Positions 7,258 to 14,660 of a DNA stretch of 36,071 nt are shown in pieces. Within the stretch, counting starts at the first letter, position 1, and the number at the start of each line of letters is the position of its first letter. The notes beneath the pieces are model-generated. The model was not told the origin of the DNA. It made no database searches and saw only the letters and a list, made by a program, of their open reading frames with translations. The stretch spans positions 1-36,071 of the forward strand of contig JAQBUF010000034.1 in assembly GCA_027623995.1 (NCBI GenBank), given 5' to 3'. Origin of the DNA: Nitrospirota bacterium. GTDB lineage: Bacteria > Nitrospirota > Nitrospiria > Nitrospirales > UBA8639. The translations under genes were made by a program, and so were the position numbers.

Positions 7258-7318
7258 TCATCTTCTCCACAAGCAGGGCGAGATTTGAGTGGAAAAATTT
7301 ATGATAAAATCCCCCTAG

Positions 7319-7337
7319 CCCCCTTTGCCAAAGGGGG
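7319..7337. repeat. C-run/G-run hairpin
   Basis: CCCCCTTT-gcc-AAAGGGGG is a perfect 8-bp stem with a three-base loop, preceded by TCCCCCTAG. It sits between comEA and lpd, 30 nt from the tandem array. It could end lpd transcription on the minus strand, but no T-run follows; similar dispersed hairpins are common in environmental genomes. Confidence 0.45.
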
Positions 7338-7366
7338 AACCTCAGTGGAACAATTACGGTCTTTTT

Positions 7367-7436
7367 CTTCACGCTTCACGCTTCACGCTTCACGCTTCAC
7401 GCTTCACGCTTCACGCTTCACGCTTCACGCTTCACG
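7367..7436. repeat. Tandem array: ten exact copies of CTTCACG
   Basis: Seventy bases are made of ten uninterrupted perfect copies of a 7-bp unit. On the minus strand the unit reads CGTGAAG. The first unit of the array read by lpd supplies that gene's TGA stop (7432-7434). Slippage would alter copy number without changing the lpd protein. It is too short and spacer-free for a CRISPR. Confidence 0.95.
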
Positions 7437-8841
7437 TCCCCAGTCGTTTCGGGGCTTGATGGATCGCGATATCATGCACATCTTCAGCCGCTTCCATGAG
7501 GCCTTCGGCTTGGGTGGGATGGGCGTGAATCATTTCTGCCATCTGCGTGGCTGTGGCCTTCATCTGCATAGCCATGGCTGCTTCATGCACGAGATCAGCG
7601 GCATGGGCTCCGACCAAATGCGCTCCTAGAATGGCGTCCGTATCTGGATGGGCGATCACCTTGGCAAATCCGATGGTATCCCCTATCGCATGGCTTTTCC
7701 CTAAACCCGCGAATCGAAATCGTCCGACTTTTGGCTCAATCCCCTGCTCACGAACTTGCTGTTCAGTCAGCCCCACTCGGCCCACTTCAGGAAGCGTAAA
7801 GATTCCTGCAGGAATGACATTATAGTCGATGGCGTGTTCATGGCCCATAATATTTTCTACCGCGACTTTTCCTTGTGCTGAGGCGACATGAGCCAACATG
7901 GCTTTCCCGACGACATCCCCGATCGCATACACACCTGGCACATTCGTTTCCATTCGGTCGTTGATGGAAATCTCGCCTCGCTGTCCCAACTGTACGCCTA
8001 CTTTTTCTAATCCTAATCCGCTCGTATTAAAGCGACGACCGATAGACACAAGAATCATATCCGCATCCACTGATGTACCGTTTTCAAGAGTGACGGTTGT
8101 GGCTGATTCACTTCGAGTGACCTTCTCCACTTTCGTCCCCAGGTAAAATTGCACTTTGCGTTTTTTGAGTTCTCGTTCAATAAGAGCGGAGACTTCTTCA
8201 TCTTCAAGTGGCAGCAATCGTGACATCATTTCAACGATTGAGACTTTCGAACCCAACCCAGAATAGAGTGACGCAAATTCACAACCCTCAACACCACCAC
8301 CGACGATCAATAGATGTTCAGGTACACGGGTAATTTCTAAGGCCTCTTTACTCGTGATGATCGTGGTGCCGTTTATTGGAAACAGAGGAAGATTGGGCCA
8401 GGATGAACCCGTAGCGAGAATAACAGCGTCCGCCTGAATTGCTTCGGACGTGCCATCCGCTTTTTGCACGTCTACAGTTCGATCATTTTGCAGCGAACCG
8501 GTTCCTTCGATATGGGTGACGCCCCAACCTTTGAACAACGTGGCAATGCCTTTGACCAAACCCGTCACGACACGATTTTTTCGCTCAACCATTTGTGTGG
8601 GATTCAAAGTCGTTGGTCCCGCCAGTGTCAGCCCAAGGTCCTCAGCTTTTTTGAGTTTCTCGCTCAGCTCGATCACCGACAATAATGCCTTGCTGGGGAT
8701 ACACCCAGAATTCAGACACACTCCACCTAACGCTTGGTTCTCGACGACGGTGACCTGAGCGCCAAGCTGCGCGGCACGAATGGCCGCGACGTACCCACCT
8801 GGGCCAGCGCCAATAATCACGATGTGTTTGGATTGAGACAT
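7432..8841 (-). CDS. lpdA: Dihydrolipoyl dehydrogenase (E3)
   Basis: 469 residues from ATG 8841 (the frame is open to 8880, but homologues start near MSQSKHIVIIG). This FAD enzyme reoxidises dihydrolipoyl groups of 2-oxoacid dehydrogenases or the glycine cleavage H protein, reducing NAD+. Visible are the FAD-binding GAGPGG (11-16), the redox disulfide in GGVCLNSGCIPSK (Cys42, Cys47), the NAD site GGGVEG, the GDVVGKAMLAHVASAQG stretch, and the C-terminal dimer motif HAHPTQAE with the catalytic His. It is followed by the tandem array, which forms its stop codon. gcvH lies 180 nt upstream, which supports service to the lipoylated H protein. Confidence 0.96.
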   Translation of the reverse strand: MSQSKHIVIIGAGPGGYVAAIRAAQLGAQVTVVENQALGGVCLNSGCIPSKALLSVIELSEKLKKAEDLGLTLAGPTTLNPTQMVERKNRVVTGLVKGIATLFKGWGVTHIEGTGSLQNDRTVDVQKADGTSEAIQADAVILATGSSWPNLPLFPINGTTIITSKEALEITRVPEHLLIVGGGVEGCEFASLYSGLGSKVSIVEMMSRLLPLEDEEVSALIERELKKRKVQFYLGTKVEKVTRSESATTVTLENGTSVDADMILVSIGRRFNTSGLGLEKVGVQLGQRGEISINDRMETNVPGVYAIGDVVGKAMLAHVASAQGKVAVENIMGHEHAIDYNVIPAGIFTLPEVGRVGLTEQQVREQGIEPKVGRFRFAGLGKSHAIGDTIGFAKVIAHPDTDAILGAHLVGAHAADLVHEAAMAMQMKATATQMAEMIHAHPTQAEGLMEAAEDVHDIAIHQAPKRLGT

Positions 8842-9021
8842 TAGGACCTGAGAGAACAGACCTTGGGCATATCGCGCCAAGATTTGGGTCGGATTTGGAC
8901 GGAACGATTGAGAAAGACCCGAGGCATAGCACAGCTCTGTTGAGGGTGTTTCGATTGAGGCCCGTTCAAAGACGGCCCGAAGATTGGATACGAGATGTCC
9001 AAGGTATATTCTCTCAGGTCC

Positions 9022-9405
9022 TTAGCTCTGCGAGGAAATAAATTCTTGGTACTGGGCGGCGGTCATCAGACCGTCAACTTCGGCAGGATTCGAAAGTTCG
9101 AGAACCACAATCCATCCTTGACCATAGGGATCTTTGTTGAGGTGTTCGGGATGATCTTGCAGGTCGGTATTCACTTGCACAATTTTTCCGCTCACAGGGG
9201 AATAGATGCTTGACGTCGCCTTGGTGGATTCAACTTCTCCAATTTCTTGATCCTGTTCCATCACCGTGCCTATTTGTGGCAGGTCCACGAATACCACATC
9301 ACCAAGCGCCTCTTGCGCAAAGTCGCTAATGCCGAGGGTCACCTGTTGGCCATCTTGCCGAACCCATTCATGCTCTTTGTGATATCGCAAACCTTCAGGA
9401 ATCAT
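9022..9405 (-). CDS. gcvH: Glycine cleavage system H protein
   Basis: 127 residues, the usual size. It carries the lipoyl group that shuttles the aminomethyl intermediate between GcvP and GcvT. The start MIPEGLRYHKEHEWV and the lipoylation site EVESTKATSSIYSPVSG (Lys62) are diagnostic, as is the final NPAEVDGLMTAAQYQEFI. ATG 9405 follows AAGGAGAG. gcvT and gcvP are not in this window; the neighbour lpd provides the E3 activity. A second role in lipoate relay is possible for stand-alone GcvH proteins. No glycine riboswitch is seen in the 67 nt upstream. The 180 nt between gcvH and lpd show no feature. Confidence 0.96.
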   Translation of the reverse strand: MIPEGLRYHKEHEWVRQDGQQVTLGISDFAQEALGDVVFVDLPQIGTVMEQDQEIGEVESTKATSSIYSPVSGKIVQVNTDLQDHPEHLNKDPYGQGWIVVLELSNPAEVDGLMTAAQYQEFISSQS

Positions 9406-9472
9406 TCCACTCTCCTTCGTTCTGTACTCAAAATTTTCCCCCGTATTTCTTTAAAGAAGGGGGTCTGGATTG

Positions 9473-10969
9473 TCAAGGAACCGGGAAGAAATCATGAAGT
9501 TCCCCCACCCCCTCAGGCCAATCGTTTTTTTTTACTTGTTGTTCATTCAAAACCATACCGAACCCAACACGAGGTTCCTGTGCTGGGACAATCACCCAGA
9601 CCTTTTGAGGCTCATCCAAAAATTTCACCATTCGCTGAATGAGATCATGATCAAATGATCGAGGGTTTGACTGGGACGTATTGGGCAAATTCAAATACAT
9701 GCCGGAGCTTGCGGTATTGGACACACGAGTGACAAAAAAATCAAACGGGGCATGAGCCATTTCCACCCAATCTTCACTAAAGTTGGCTAAGGCATACACC
9801 GGGGCATGAAGACTTTCTTGATGGATCTCTACTCCAAATTGCAGGTGAGGAAATTGTTCCCTGACGGATTGCATCAACTCATTCATCACTCGAAGGCGTT
9901 CACGCGATTTCCAGCCAGCCCATTTCCAAAACACATCCGGATAGGTGTCCATCAGGATTTCTTGAATTTCCTCCGGACCGCGTTGAGGCGTGCGTACAGG
10001 ATTACCTCTCAGGAATAGAGAGGCGGGATGCAGTTGGGCATCAAACGCCTCGGCAAATCGTTTCATGGCGATTGGGCTCAATCCTTCATAGGGCCCCAAA
10101 GGCGCATCTTCTTGAAACACCATCCCCGCAATTTTGAATCGACTTAACTTGGAAAGCATGTCGAGCAACGCCGTTTGATATTCCAATGAAAACAGCGAGA
10201 AGTACGAAGACCTCCGCACTCGTTGAGACTGCGGTTCAAAGGACCAATCATGCCATTCAGCCAGGTCCTCCTCGGATTCTTGGGCAAACATTCCTAAACA
10301 GGGAAGTGACACGCCAAGATAGACGGCTTGTCCCATCTGATAGGCATCATCAATGAGAGGACCAAGTCCTCGACCAAGACGGTTGCCCCAATCAGCTTGT
10401 GTATTGTCGGCTTCATCCATCGCTCCATCCGGTGTTGGAGGGACGGGGCATCCAAGGTTGATCAACACCACGCCCCCTCGGGTGTGACGAATGTGCGACA
10501 TGAGCGATGAAATTTCTGATCCGCCTTGCAGGTCATGTAATGCCACAGAGACACCGTTCGTGGTCGAAGGCAAGGCCTCAATACCAAGGGTTTCGATCAG
10601 AGTTTGAGCCCGCAAACTGGCCTCATGGCGATAGGGGTGATTGGTTGAAGAATGTGCCAGGCGCTGAAATCGGCCTAAGGCCAATCGAAGATTTCCCGAT
10701 TGTTCATACGACCGCGCTAACCACCATTCTGCTTCCGGCACCCACTTTGAATGGCGATGTGTCTTCACAAAACGATTCAACAACAACACGGCCTCGGGAT
10801 AGTCCGATCGAACGAACGCCAGTTTGGCATCTTCAAGCAAACGCGCCTCGGCTTGCGCACGGAGCTCCAACAGCCCGACTTCCGGTGATGGGGACTTAAC
10901 GCAGCCAACAAGAAATACCGTGAGTAACACAGGCAGAAGAAGAAACTTGGTCAGTGCCAAAGAAGGCAT
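9473..10969 (-). CDS. Lipoprotein with TPR region and PgaB-like glycosidase domain
   Basis: 498 residues. A lipoprotein signal ends in LVGC with Cys23 as anchor. Residues about 35-125 look like two or three TPR-type helix pairs (RSDYPEAVLLLNRFVKTHRHSKWVPEAEWWLARSYEQSGN). The remainder, about 140-495, resembles the C-terminal glycoside hydrolase domain of PgaB (GHL13/GH153): FKIAGMVFQEDAPLGPYEGLSP with an acidic pair Glu287-Asp288 where PgaB has Asp-Asp, then KWAGWKSRERLRVMNELMQSVREQFP. PgaB's own deacetylase domain is absent. In PgaB this half cleaves or binds de-N-acetylated poly-GlcNAc. The family link is by recognition of short motifs, so moderate. ndk ends 87 nt upstream, with a hairpin between. 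Confidence 0.62.
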   Translation of the reverse strand: MPSLALTKFLLLPVLLTVFLVGCVKSPSPEVGLLELRAQAEARLLEDAKLAFVRSDYPEAVLLLNRFVKTHRHSKWVPEAEWWLARSYEQSGNLRLALGRFQRLAHSSTNHPYRHEASLRAQTLIETLGIEALPSTTNGVSVALHDLQGGSEISSLMSHIRHTRGGVVLINLGCPVPPTPDGAMDEADNTQADWGNRLGRGLGPLIDDAYQMGQAVYLGVSLPCLGMFAQESEEDLAEWHDWSFEPQSQRVRRSSYFSLFSLEYQTALLDMLSKLSRFKIAGMVFQEDAPLGPYEGLSPIAMKRFAEAFDAQLHPASLFLRGNPVRTPQRGPEEIQEILMDTYPDVFWKWAGWKSRERLRVMNELMQSVREQFPHLQFGVEIHQESLHAPVYALANFSEDWVEMAHAPFDFFVTRVSNTASSGMYLNLPNTSQSNPRSFDHDLIQRMVKFLDEPQKVWVIVPAQEPRVGFGMVLNEQQVKKNDWPEGVGELHDFFPVP

Positions 10970-10984
10970 GGGATTGGTCGATCC

Positions 10985-11023
10985 TGCCTGGATACCCCCT
11001 AACAGCTCAGGGGCATCCAGGCA
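10985..11023 (-). terminator. Hairpin between ndk and the TPR lipoprotein gene
   Basis: Nine-base arms TGCCTGGAT and ATCCAGGCA, continued by CCCC/GGGG, enclose about 11 bases. It is a strong stem 34 nt beyond the ndk stop. The T-run of a classical terminator is missing on the minus strand, so it may be an attenuator or mRNA end-stabiliser. Confidence 0.4.
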
Positions 11024-11056
11024 ATAGAAGGAACGTTGGGTATGGTGGCTGAATGA

Positions 11057-11467
11057 TTATTTCAACTCAGGGAAAAAGTAGCCGATTTCAAATGTCGCGG
11101 TTTCCGTGGCATCAGAGCCGTGCACGGCATTGGCTTCAATGGAAGCTCCATGGGCCGCACGAATGGTTCCAGCCTCGGCTTTTTTGGGATCAGTGGCCCC
11201 CATTAAATCACGATTCTTGGCAATCGCGTTCTCGCCCTCAAGCACGATCACCACCACCGGCCCGGAAGCCATATAGGTCGTCAAGTCATTAAAGAACGGA
11301 CGTTCACGGTGCACGGCGTAAAAGCCTTCTGCATCCGTTTTGGATAACGTCGTCATTTTCATGGCGATTGGATGAATCCCCGCGCCCTCATATCGATGAA
11401 TAATATCGCCAATCGCATGTTTTGCCACGGCATCCGGTTTAATAATCGCTAACGTTCGTTCACTCAT
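11057..11467 (-). CDS. ndk: Nucleoside diphosphate kinase
   Basis: 136 residues, standard length. It transfers the terminal phosphate from ATP to other nucleoside diphosphates through a phosphohistidine, in the cytoplasm. The N-terminal [12 protein letters not shown] and the active-site NAVHGSDA with His116 are both intact, as are ERPFF and [17 protein letters not shown] 11467 follows AAAGGA. It stands alone between two hairpins (10985-11023 and 11496-11514), so it is probably its own transcription unit. Confidence 0.97.
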   Translation of the reverse strand: MSERTLAIIKPDAVAKHAIGDIIHRYEGAGIHPIAMKMTTLSKTDAEGFYAVHRERPFFNDLTTYMASGPVVVIVLEGENAIAKNRDLMGATDPKKAEAGTIRAAHGASIEANAVHGSDATETATFEIGYFFPELK

Positions 11468-11495
11468 GCCACAATCCTTTCTAGATAATAAACGT

Positions 11496-11514
11496 CACAT
11501 CGAGGTTCGATGTG
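11496..11514. terminator. Small perfect hairpin upstream of ndk
   Basis: CACATCGA-ggt-TCGATGTG has an 8-bp stem with a three-base loop, in the 109-nt gap between the GH13 gene's 3' end and ndk. It could terminate the GH13 operon or lie in the ndk leader. No T-run follows directly. Confidence 0.35.
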
Positions 11515-11576
11515 GATAGACAACACCTCAAATGAGGGAAACGCTTTGTTTTAGCACAACTTTGGCCTTAGACCAA

Positions 11577-12872
11577 CTATGGCTCTTGATACAGAAAGAA
11601 CACTCTGGCGGGTCCAATTTCAAGGTGAGATTCTATAAGGGGTTTGGAGCTACATTGGTCGGCCAGGGTCAGATCCAAGACGGTGATCGGCTTATCAGGC
11701 GCGGCTAGCTCATCTACTGCCAACTGAGCAGCATGGTCCCAATCCCTATTCAATACGATCCACCCAAGTTGTCCCGGCGCATATTCTGACGTTCGCGAAA
11801 GCACGAGCAAAGACGGATGGTTGACCGCCACTCGACTTAAGGTCCCCTCCCCTTGCAACAGAGGGACTCGCAGTTTCGTTTCATTGACGGCCAGTACAAA
11901 CATTTCAAGTTTCATGGTTCCAGCTTCCCAGTCAGAAGGTTGCATCTCTACGACATGCAGCTTCTTTCGAAAGCCAAACTCATAACCAATGGGCATCATC
12001 ACTCCTGCGGAAAATGTCGCGGCGAAGGCATATCGTTGACGTTGAATCTTTTCCAGACCGTTGGTTTCTTGAGCCAGACGATCGGCATCATGGTTTTCAG
12101 GAAAAGAAATCGACGGCATATCTTCAAATTCTCGATGCTGGTCCAAGCACCAATCATCATGAAAATTCCACCACTTCGAACTGTTACAAAAATTGTGAAA
12201 CCCTGCACCGCGCAAGGCGCGGGTTTGCTCCACAGTACACCCTAAATTTTCAGCCCAAAACACGGCGTGGGGATTGACCTTCCGCGCTTCTTGGATCAAC
12301 ACCCGCCATAAATTCGCTGGCACCTGATAGGCAGCATCGCATCGAAACCCATGAAACCCCAGATCGAGGTATTGAAGAACCAGCTCCTTCCAAAAATTCC
12401 ACAATCCCTCTCGGTCGGCCGACCCCTCATTATCAACAATGCCCAAATCTCCCCACACCGTTCGCAATTCAGGATTATGGGGATCGACGGCACCTGGATT
12501 TCTCACATGGCCATCATCATCCCATTGAAACCATGCAGGGTGACGTTGAATAAGTGGGGAATCAATCGCCGTGTGGTTGATCACCAAATCGATCATGGGA
12601 TGAAGCCCAAGATCGGTGATCTGCCGAAGAACGGGTTCCAAGGCATCTAATGAATGGCTTGGAGACCCCGGAGGGACAAAGGCTGGATTGAGTCGATCGT
12701 ATTCTTTTGTGGAGTACAGGCTGCCTGAATATCCAGGGTAGTTAATTGGATTGATATAGATCCAATTGAAACCCATGGATGCCGCGCGGACTGCGTGATC
12801 AACCCATTGATCACACGAACCCGCCAAGCGAGGGAATACATTATAAATGAGAGGAGTGCGAAGGTAGTCCAA
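11577..12872 (-). CDS. GH13 (alpha-amylase family) glycosidase or glucanotransferase
   Basis: 431 residues. The four GH13 regions are visible: I DLVINH (95-100), II GFRCDA with the nucleophile Asp179, III FWAENL with the acid/base Glu208, and IV FPENHD (257-262). The GFRCDAAYQVP and ENLGCTVEQTRAL wording recalls GlgE-like maltosyltransferases more than secreted amylases, but domain B is short and the N- and S-domains of GlgE are absent. There is no signal peptide, so it is cytoplasmic. Start: a TTG at 12872 is the only usual start before the first core strand (TPLIYNVFPRL), since an in-frame TGA lies nine bases upstream. It begins 14 nt after the molybdopterin-domain gene. Exact substrate is unknown. 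Confidence 0.78.
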   Translation of the reverse strand: MDYLRTPLIYNVFPRLAGSCDQWVDHAVRAASMGFNWIYINPINYPGYSGSLYSTKEYDRLNPAFVPPGSPSHSLDALEPVLRQITDLGLHPMIDLVINHTAIDSPLIQRHPAWFQWDDDGHVRNPGAVDPHNPELRTVWGDLGIVDNEGSADREGLWNFWKELVLQYLDLGFHGFRCDAAYQVPANLWRVLIQEARKVNPHAVFWAENLGCTVEQTRALRGAGFHNFCNSSKWWNFHDDWCLDQHREFEDMPSISFPENHDADRLAQETNGLEKIQRQRYAFAATFSAGVMMPIGYEFGFRKKLHVVEMQPSDWEAGTMKLEMFVLAVNETKLRVPLLQGEGTLSRVAVNHPSLLVLSRTSEYAPGQLGWIVLNRDWDHAAQLAVDELAAPDKPITVLDLTLADQCSSKPLIESHLEIGPARVFFLYQEP

Positions 12873-12886
12873 GGAATTTCAACGAT

Positions 12887-13330
12887 CTAACAGGAACGCT
12901 CTTCAGGCCGAGTATCTGTTCCCGGTCCAGTTGAAACTTTAATTTGACCAATATTTTTGACATTCGCACAGAGGTCACCCAATCCAGGGGTAATCAGCCG
13001 AAAAGGACCACCTTTGTTCTGAGGCAAGGGCAGCCCATCGACTTGATAGACGAGGATACCAAAATCCCTAGCTTGATGAATCGTGAGGCTGGCTGAATAT
13101 TGGCCATCCTGGGAAGTAAAGGTCACATGATCTGCAACAGGATGGGCCGTGACCAACTCTAAGAGGCCTGACAATTTAATCCCTTGTCCTTGCATGCCCG
13201 GCATGAGAGTACTGACATCCAACACATGAAACTCCTGGCGAAGCTCAGCAAAGGTCGCCTCACTAACCCTTATAGGGTCAATTCCTGGACTAAGAAGGTT
13301 AAAGCTCGGGAGTTCTGAATTATTTGGCAT
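12887..13330 (-). CDS. Small molybdopterin-domain (sulfite oxidase-like) protein
   Basis: 147 residues. It resembles the Oxidored_molyb fold of sulfite oxidase-type enzymes: GIKLSGLLELV, then DHVTFTSQDGQYSASLTIHQA, DFGILVYQVDGLPLPQNKGGPFRLITP and LCANVKNIGQIKVS. The GGP(F/L)RL and C-x-NVK elements are typical of the domain's end. The protein is half the usual length of a catalytic domain and lacks the upstream Mo-binding part with its cysteine ligand. It may bind the pterin or act only as a structural remnant. No signal peptide is visible. The ATG at 13330 has no good ribosome site. It is the upstream partner of the GH13 gene, 14 nt apart, a pairing with no obvious logic. Confidence 0.6.
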   Translation of the reverse strand: MPNNSELPSFNLLSPGIDPIRVSEATFAELRQEFHVLDVSTLMPGMQGQGIKLSGLLELVTAHPVADHVTFTSQDGQYSASLTIHQARDFGILVYQVDGLPLPQNKGGPFRLITPGLGDLCANVKNIGQIKVSTGPGTDTRPEERSC

Positions 13331-13735
13331 AGTTTATTTTTAAGAGAATTTGATAGTTTTGGGGTTTACATAATGATGAAAGAAAGACCCACTTGAAACG
13401 ACAGGAAACCTCGTCCATTTCAGACAATCATTTTTTCTTGTCGGTAAAATCTGTTTGGAGTTTAACCCTATGATTTTACAGAATAATTTATTCTGGCATG
13501 AAGGTCAAAGACTGCGAGAAACTCCTTTAGATTTTTTCTCTACTTCAGCTTGGTGTCACCCAACCGATAGAACCAATAGGACCCATCATTACCTAAATCT
13601 CCATTAAAGAATAAGAATACGTAAAATCACGAATCTCCTGACAAAAGACTCTTGCGGAACGACCAAGAAGCATGAGAACATGGTGCCTCGTCAACACTAG
13701 GCTACAGCTACTGCTCAACATGTAGGAGTGCCTCG
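13331..13735. other. 405-bp AT-rich spacer without a gene
   Basis: It separates the divergent molybdopterin-domain and lytic transglycosylase genes, so it should hold both promoters; none is convincing by eye. The only clear structure is the 17-bp palindrome at 13479-13495. No RNA gene is recognised. Confidence 0.6.
13479..13495. promoter_or_regulatory. 17-bp palindrome, possible regulator site
   Basis: CAGAATAA-t-TTATTCTG is a perfect 8-bp inverted repeat around one base, in the spacer between two divergent genes. The length and symmetry suit a dimeric regulator, but AT-rich palindromes also occur by chance and no regulator gene is adjacent. Confidence 0.25.
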
Positions 13736-14500
13736 ATGTTTTCCCTCTTCTCAGCAGCCAAAAACAAAAGTCCTCGCACTGGAAGCGACATCGCCAAACT
13801 CGTGGCGAAAGATCTTACGGCCTGCGCGGTCCTGTTCACCCCTCTGATTTTCCTGGGGTCTTCGTACTTCCAAGAAACGCCTCCAGTCCCTAAGAACCAA
13901 TCCGTGGTGTTCACCAAAACGCAGTCGGACCTTCCATGGTTTGATGTCCAACGCTTTCAATATCATATTGAAACGCGACTCCCTCTCTATCAGGAACAAT
14001 TTGAAGAAGTGTCCAAACAATATGGAATTCCCTGGACCTTGCTGGCCGCTCAAGCCTATCAAGAATCCCGCTGGGATCGGCATGCAAAAAGTCCAACAGG
14101 AGTCCTGGGCCTCATGATGCTCACCCGCGACACAGCCTCATCCTTAGGGATAAAAAATCGTCTCGACCCCTATAAAAGTATTGAGGGCGGGGCTCGATAT
14201 TTTGCCTACCTCAAGGAGCAAGTTCCTGACAATATTGTCAAACGAGACCGAACTTGGATGGCCCTCGCCGCGTACAATGTTGGGTTAGGCCATATCAAAG
14301 ATGCTCAACGGCTTGCGGAGAGAATGGATAAAAACCCATATTCGTGGAAAGAATTAAAAACGGTACTCCCGCTCCTGGCCAAAAAGCAATACTATTCGTC
14401 GCTAGAATATGGGTATGCCCGTGGCTGGGAACCAGTGCAGTATGTCAAACGCATTCGCGCCTACCACGCCCTCCTCGAACATTACTTCCGCGAAGTATAG
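13736..14500 (+). CDS. Lytic transglycosylase (SLT/MltF-like catalytic domain)
   Basis: 254 residues. A membrane segment at about 28-45 (TACAVLFTPLIFLGSSYF) anchors it, with the catalytic domain in the periplasm. The SLT domain covers about 85-215: YGIPWTLLAAQAYQESRWD with the catalytic Glu110, SPTGVLGLMMLTRDTASSLGI and WMALAAYNVGLGHIKDAQRLA. This layout is that of the C-terminal half of MltF. It would cleave the MurNAc-GlcNAc bond to leave 1,6-anhydro ends during wall remodelling. The amino-acid-binding half of MltF is missing, so it is a single-domain relative. ATG 13736 follows TAGGAG. It is a single-gene unit. Confidence 0.87.
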   Translation: MFSLFSAAKNKSPRTGSDIAKLVAKDLTACAVLFTPLIFLGSSYFQETPPVPKNQSVVFTKTQSDLPWFDVQRFQYHIETRLPLYQEQFEEVSKQYGIPWTLLAAQAYQESRWDRHAKSPTGVLGLMMLTRDTASSLGIKNRLDPYKSIEGGARYFAYLKEQVPDNIVKRDRTWMALAAYNVGLGHIKDAQRLAERMDKNPYSWKELKTVLPLLAKKQYYSSLEYGYARGWEPVQYVKRIRAYHALLEHYFREV

Positions 14501-14660
14501 CCGTTTTCCTACTGCTTGGTTTGTGGCTTCAATCAATCCTATCTTTTTATTTTCTCTGATCTACCAAAAATTAGCTCAACATAATTACGAAGTTTCAACC
14601 ACGCTATGTGAATGATTGAGCGGAGGACTTCATCAAAGACACCAAAGGGTACCTGGCTTG

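Noticed and set aside
7367-7436. Possible CRISPR array
   Set aside because: The unit is 7 bp with no spacers, so it is a simple tandem repeat.
7285-7629. 114-codon plus-strand reading frame
   Set aside because: It reads through the tandem array (repeating peptide) and the antisense of lpd; no ribosome site.
9406-9472. Glycine riboswitch before gcvH
   Set aside because: The 67-nt gap is too short and shows no conserved glycine-aptamer core.
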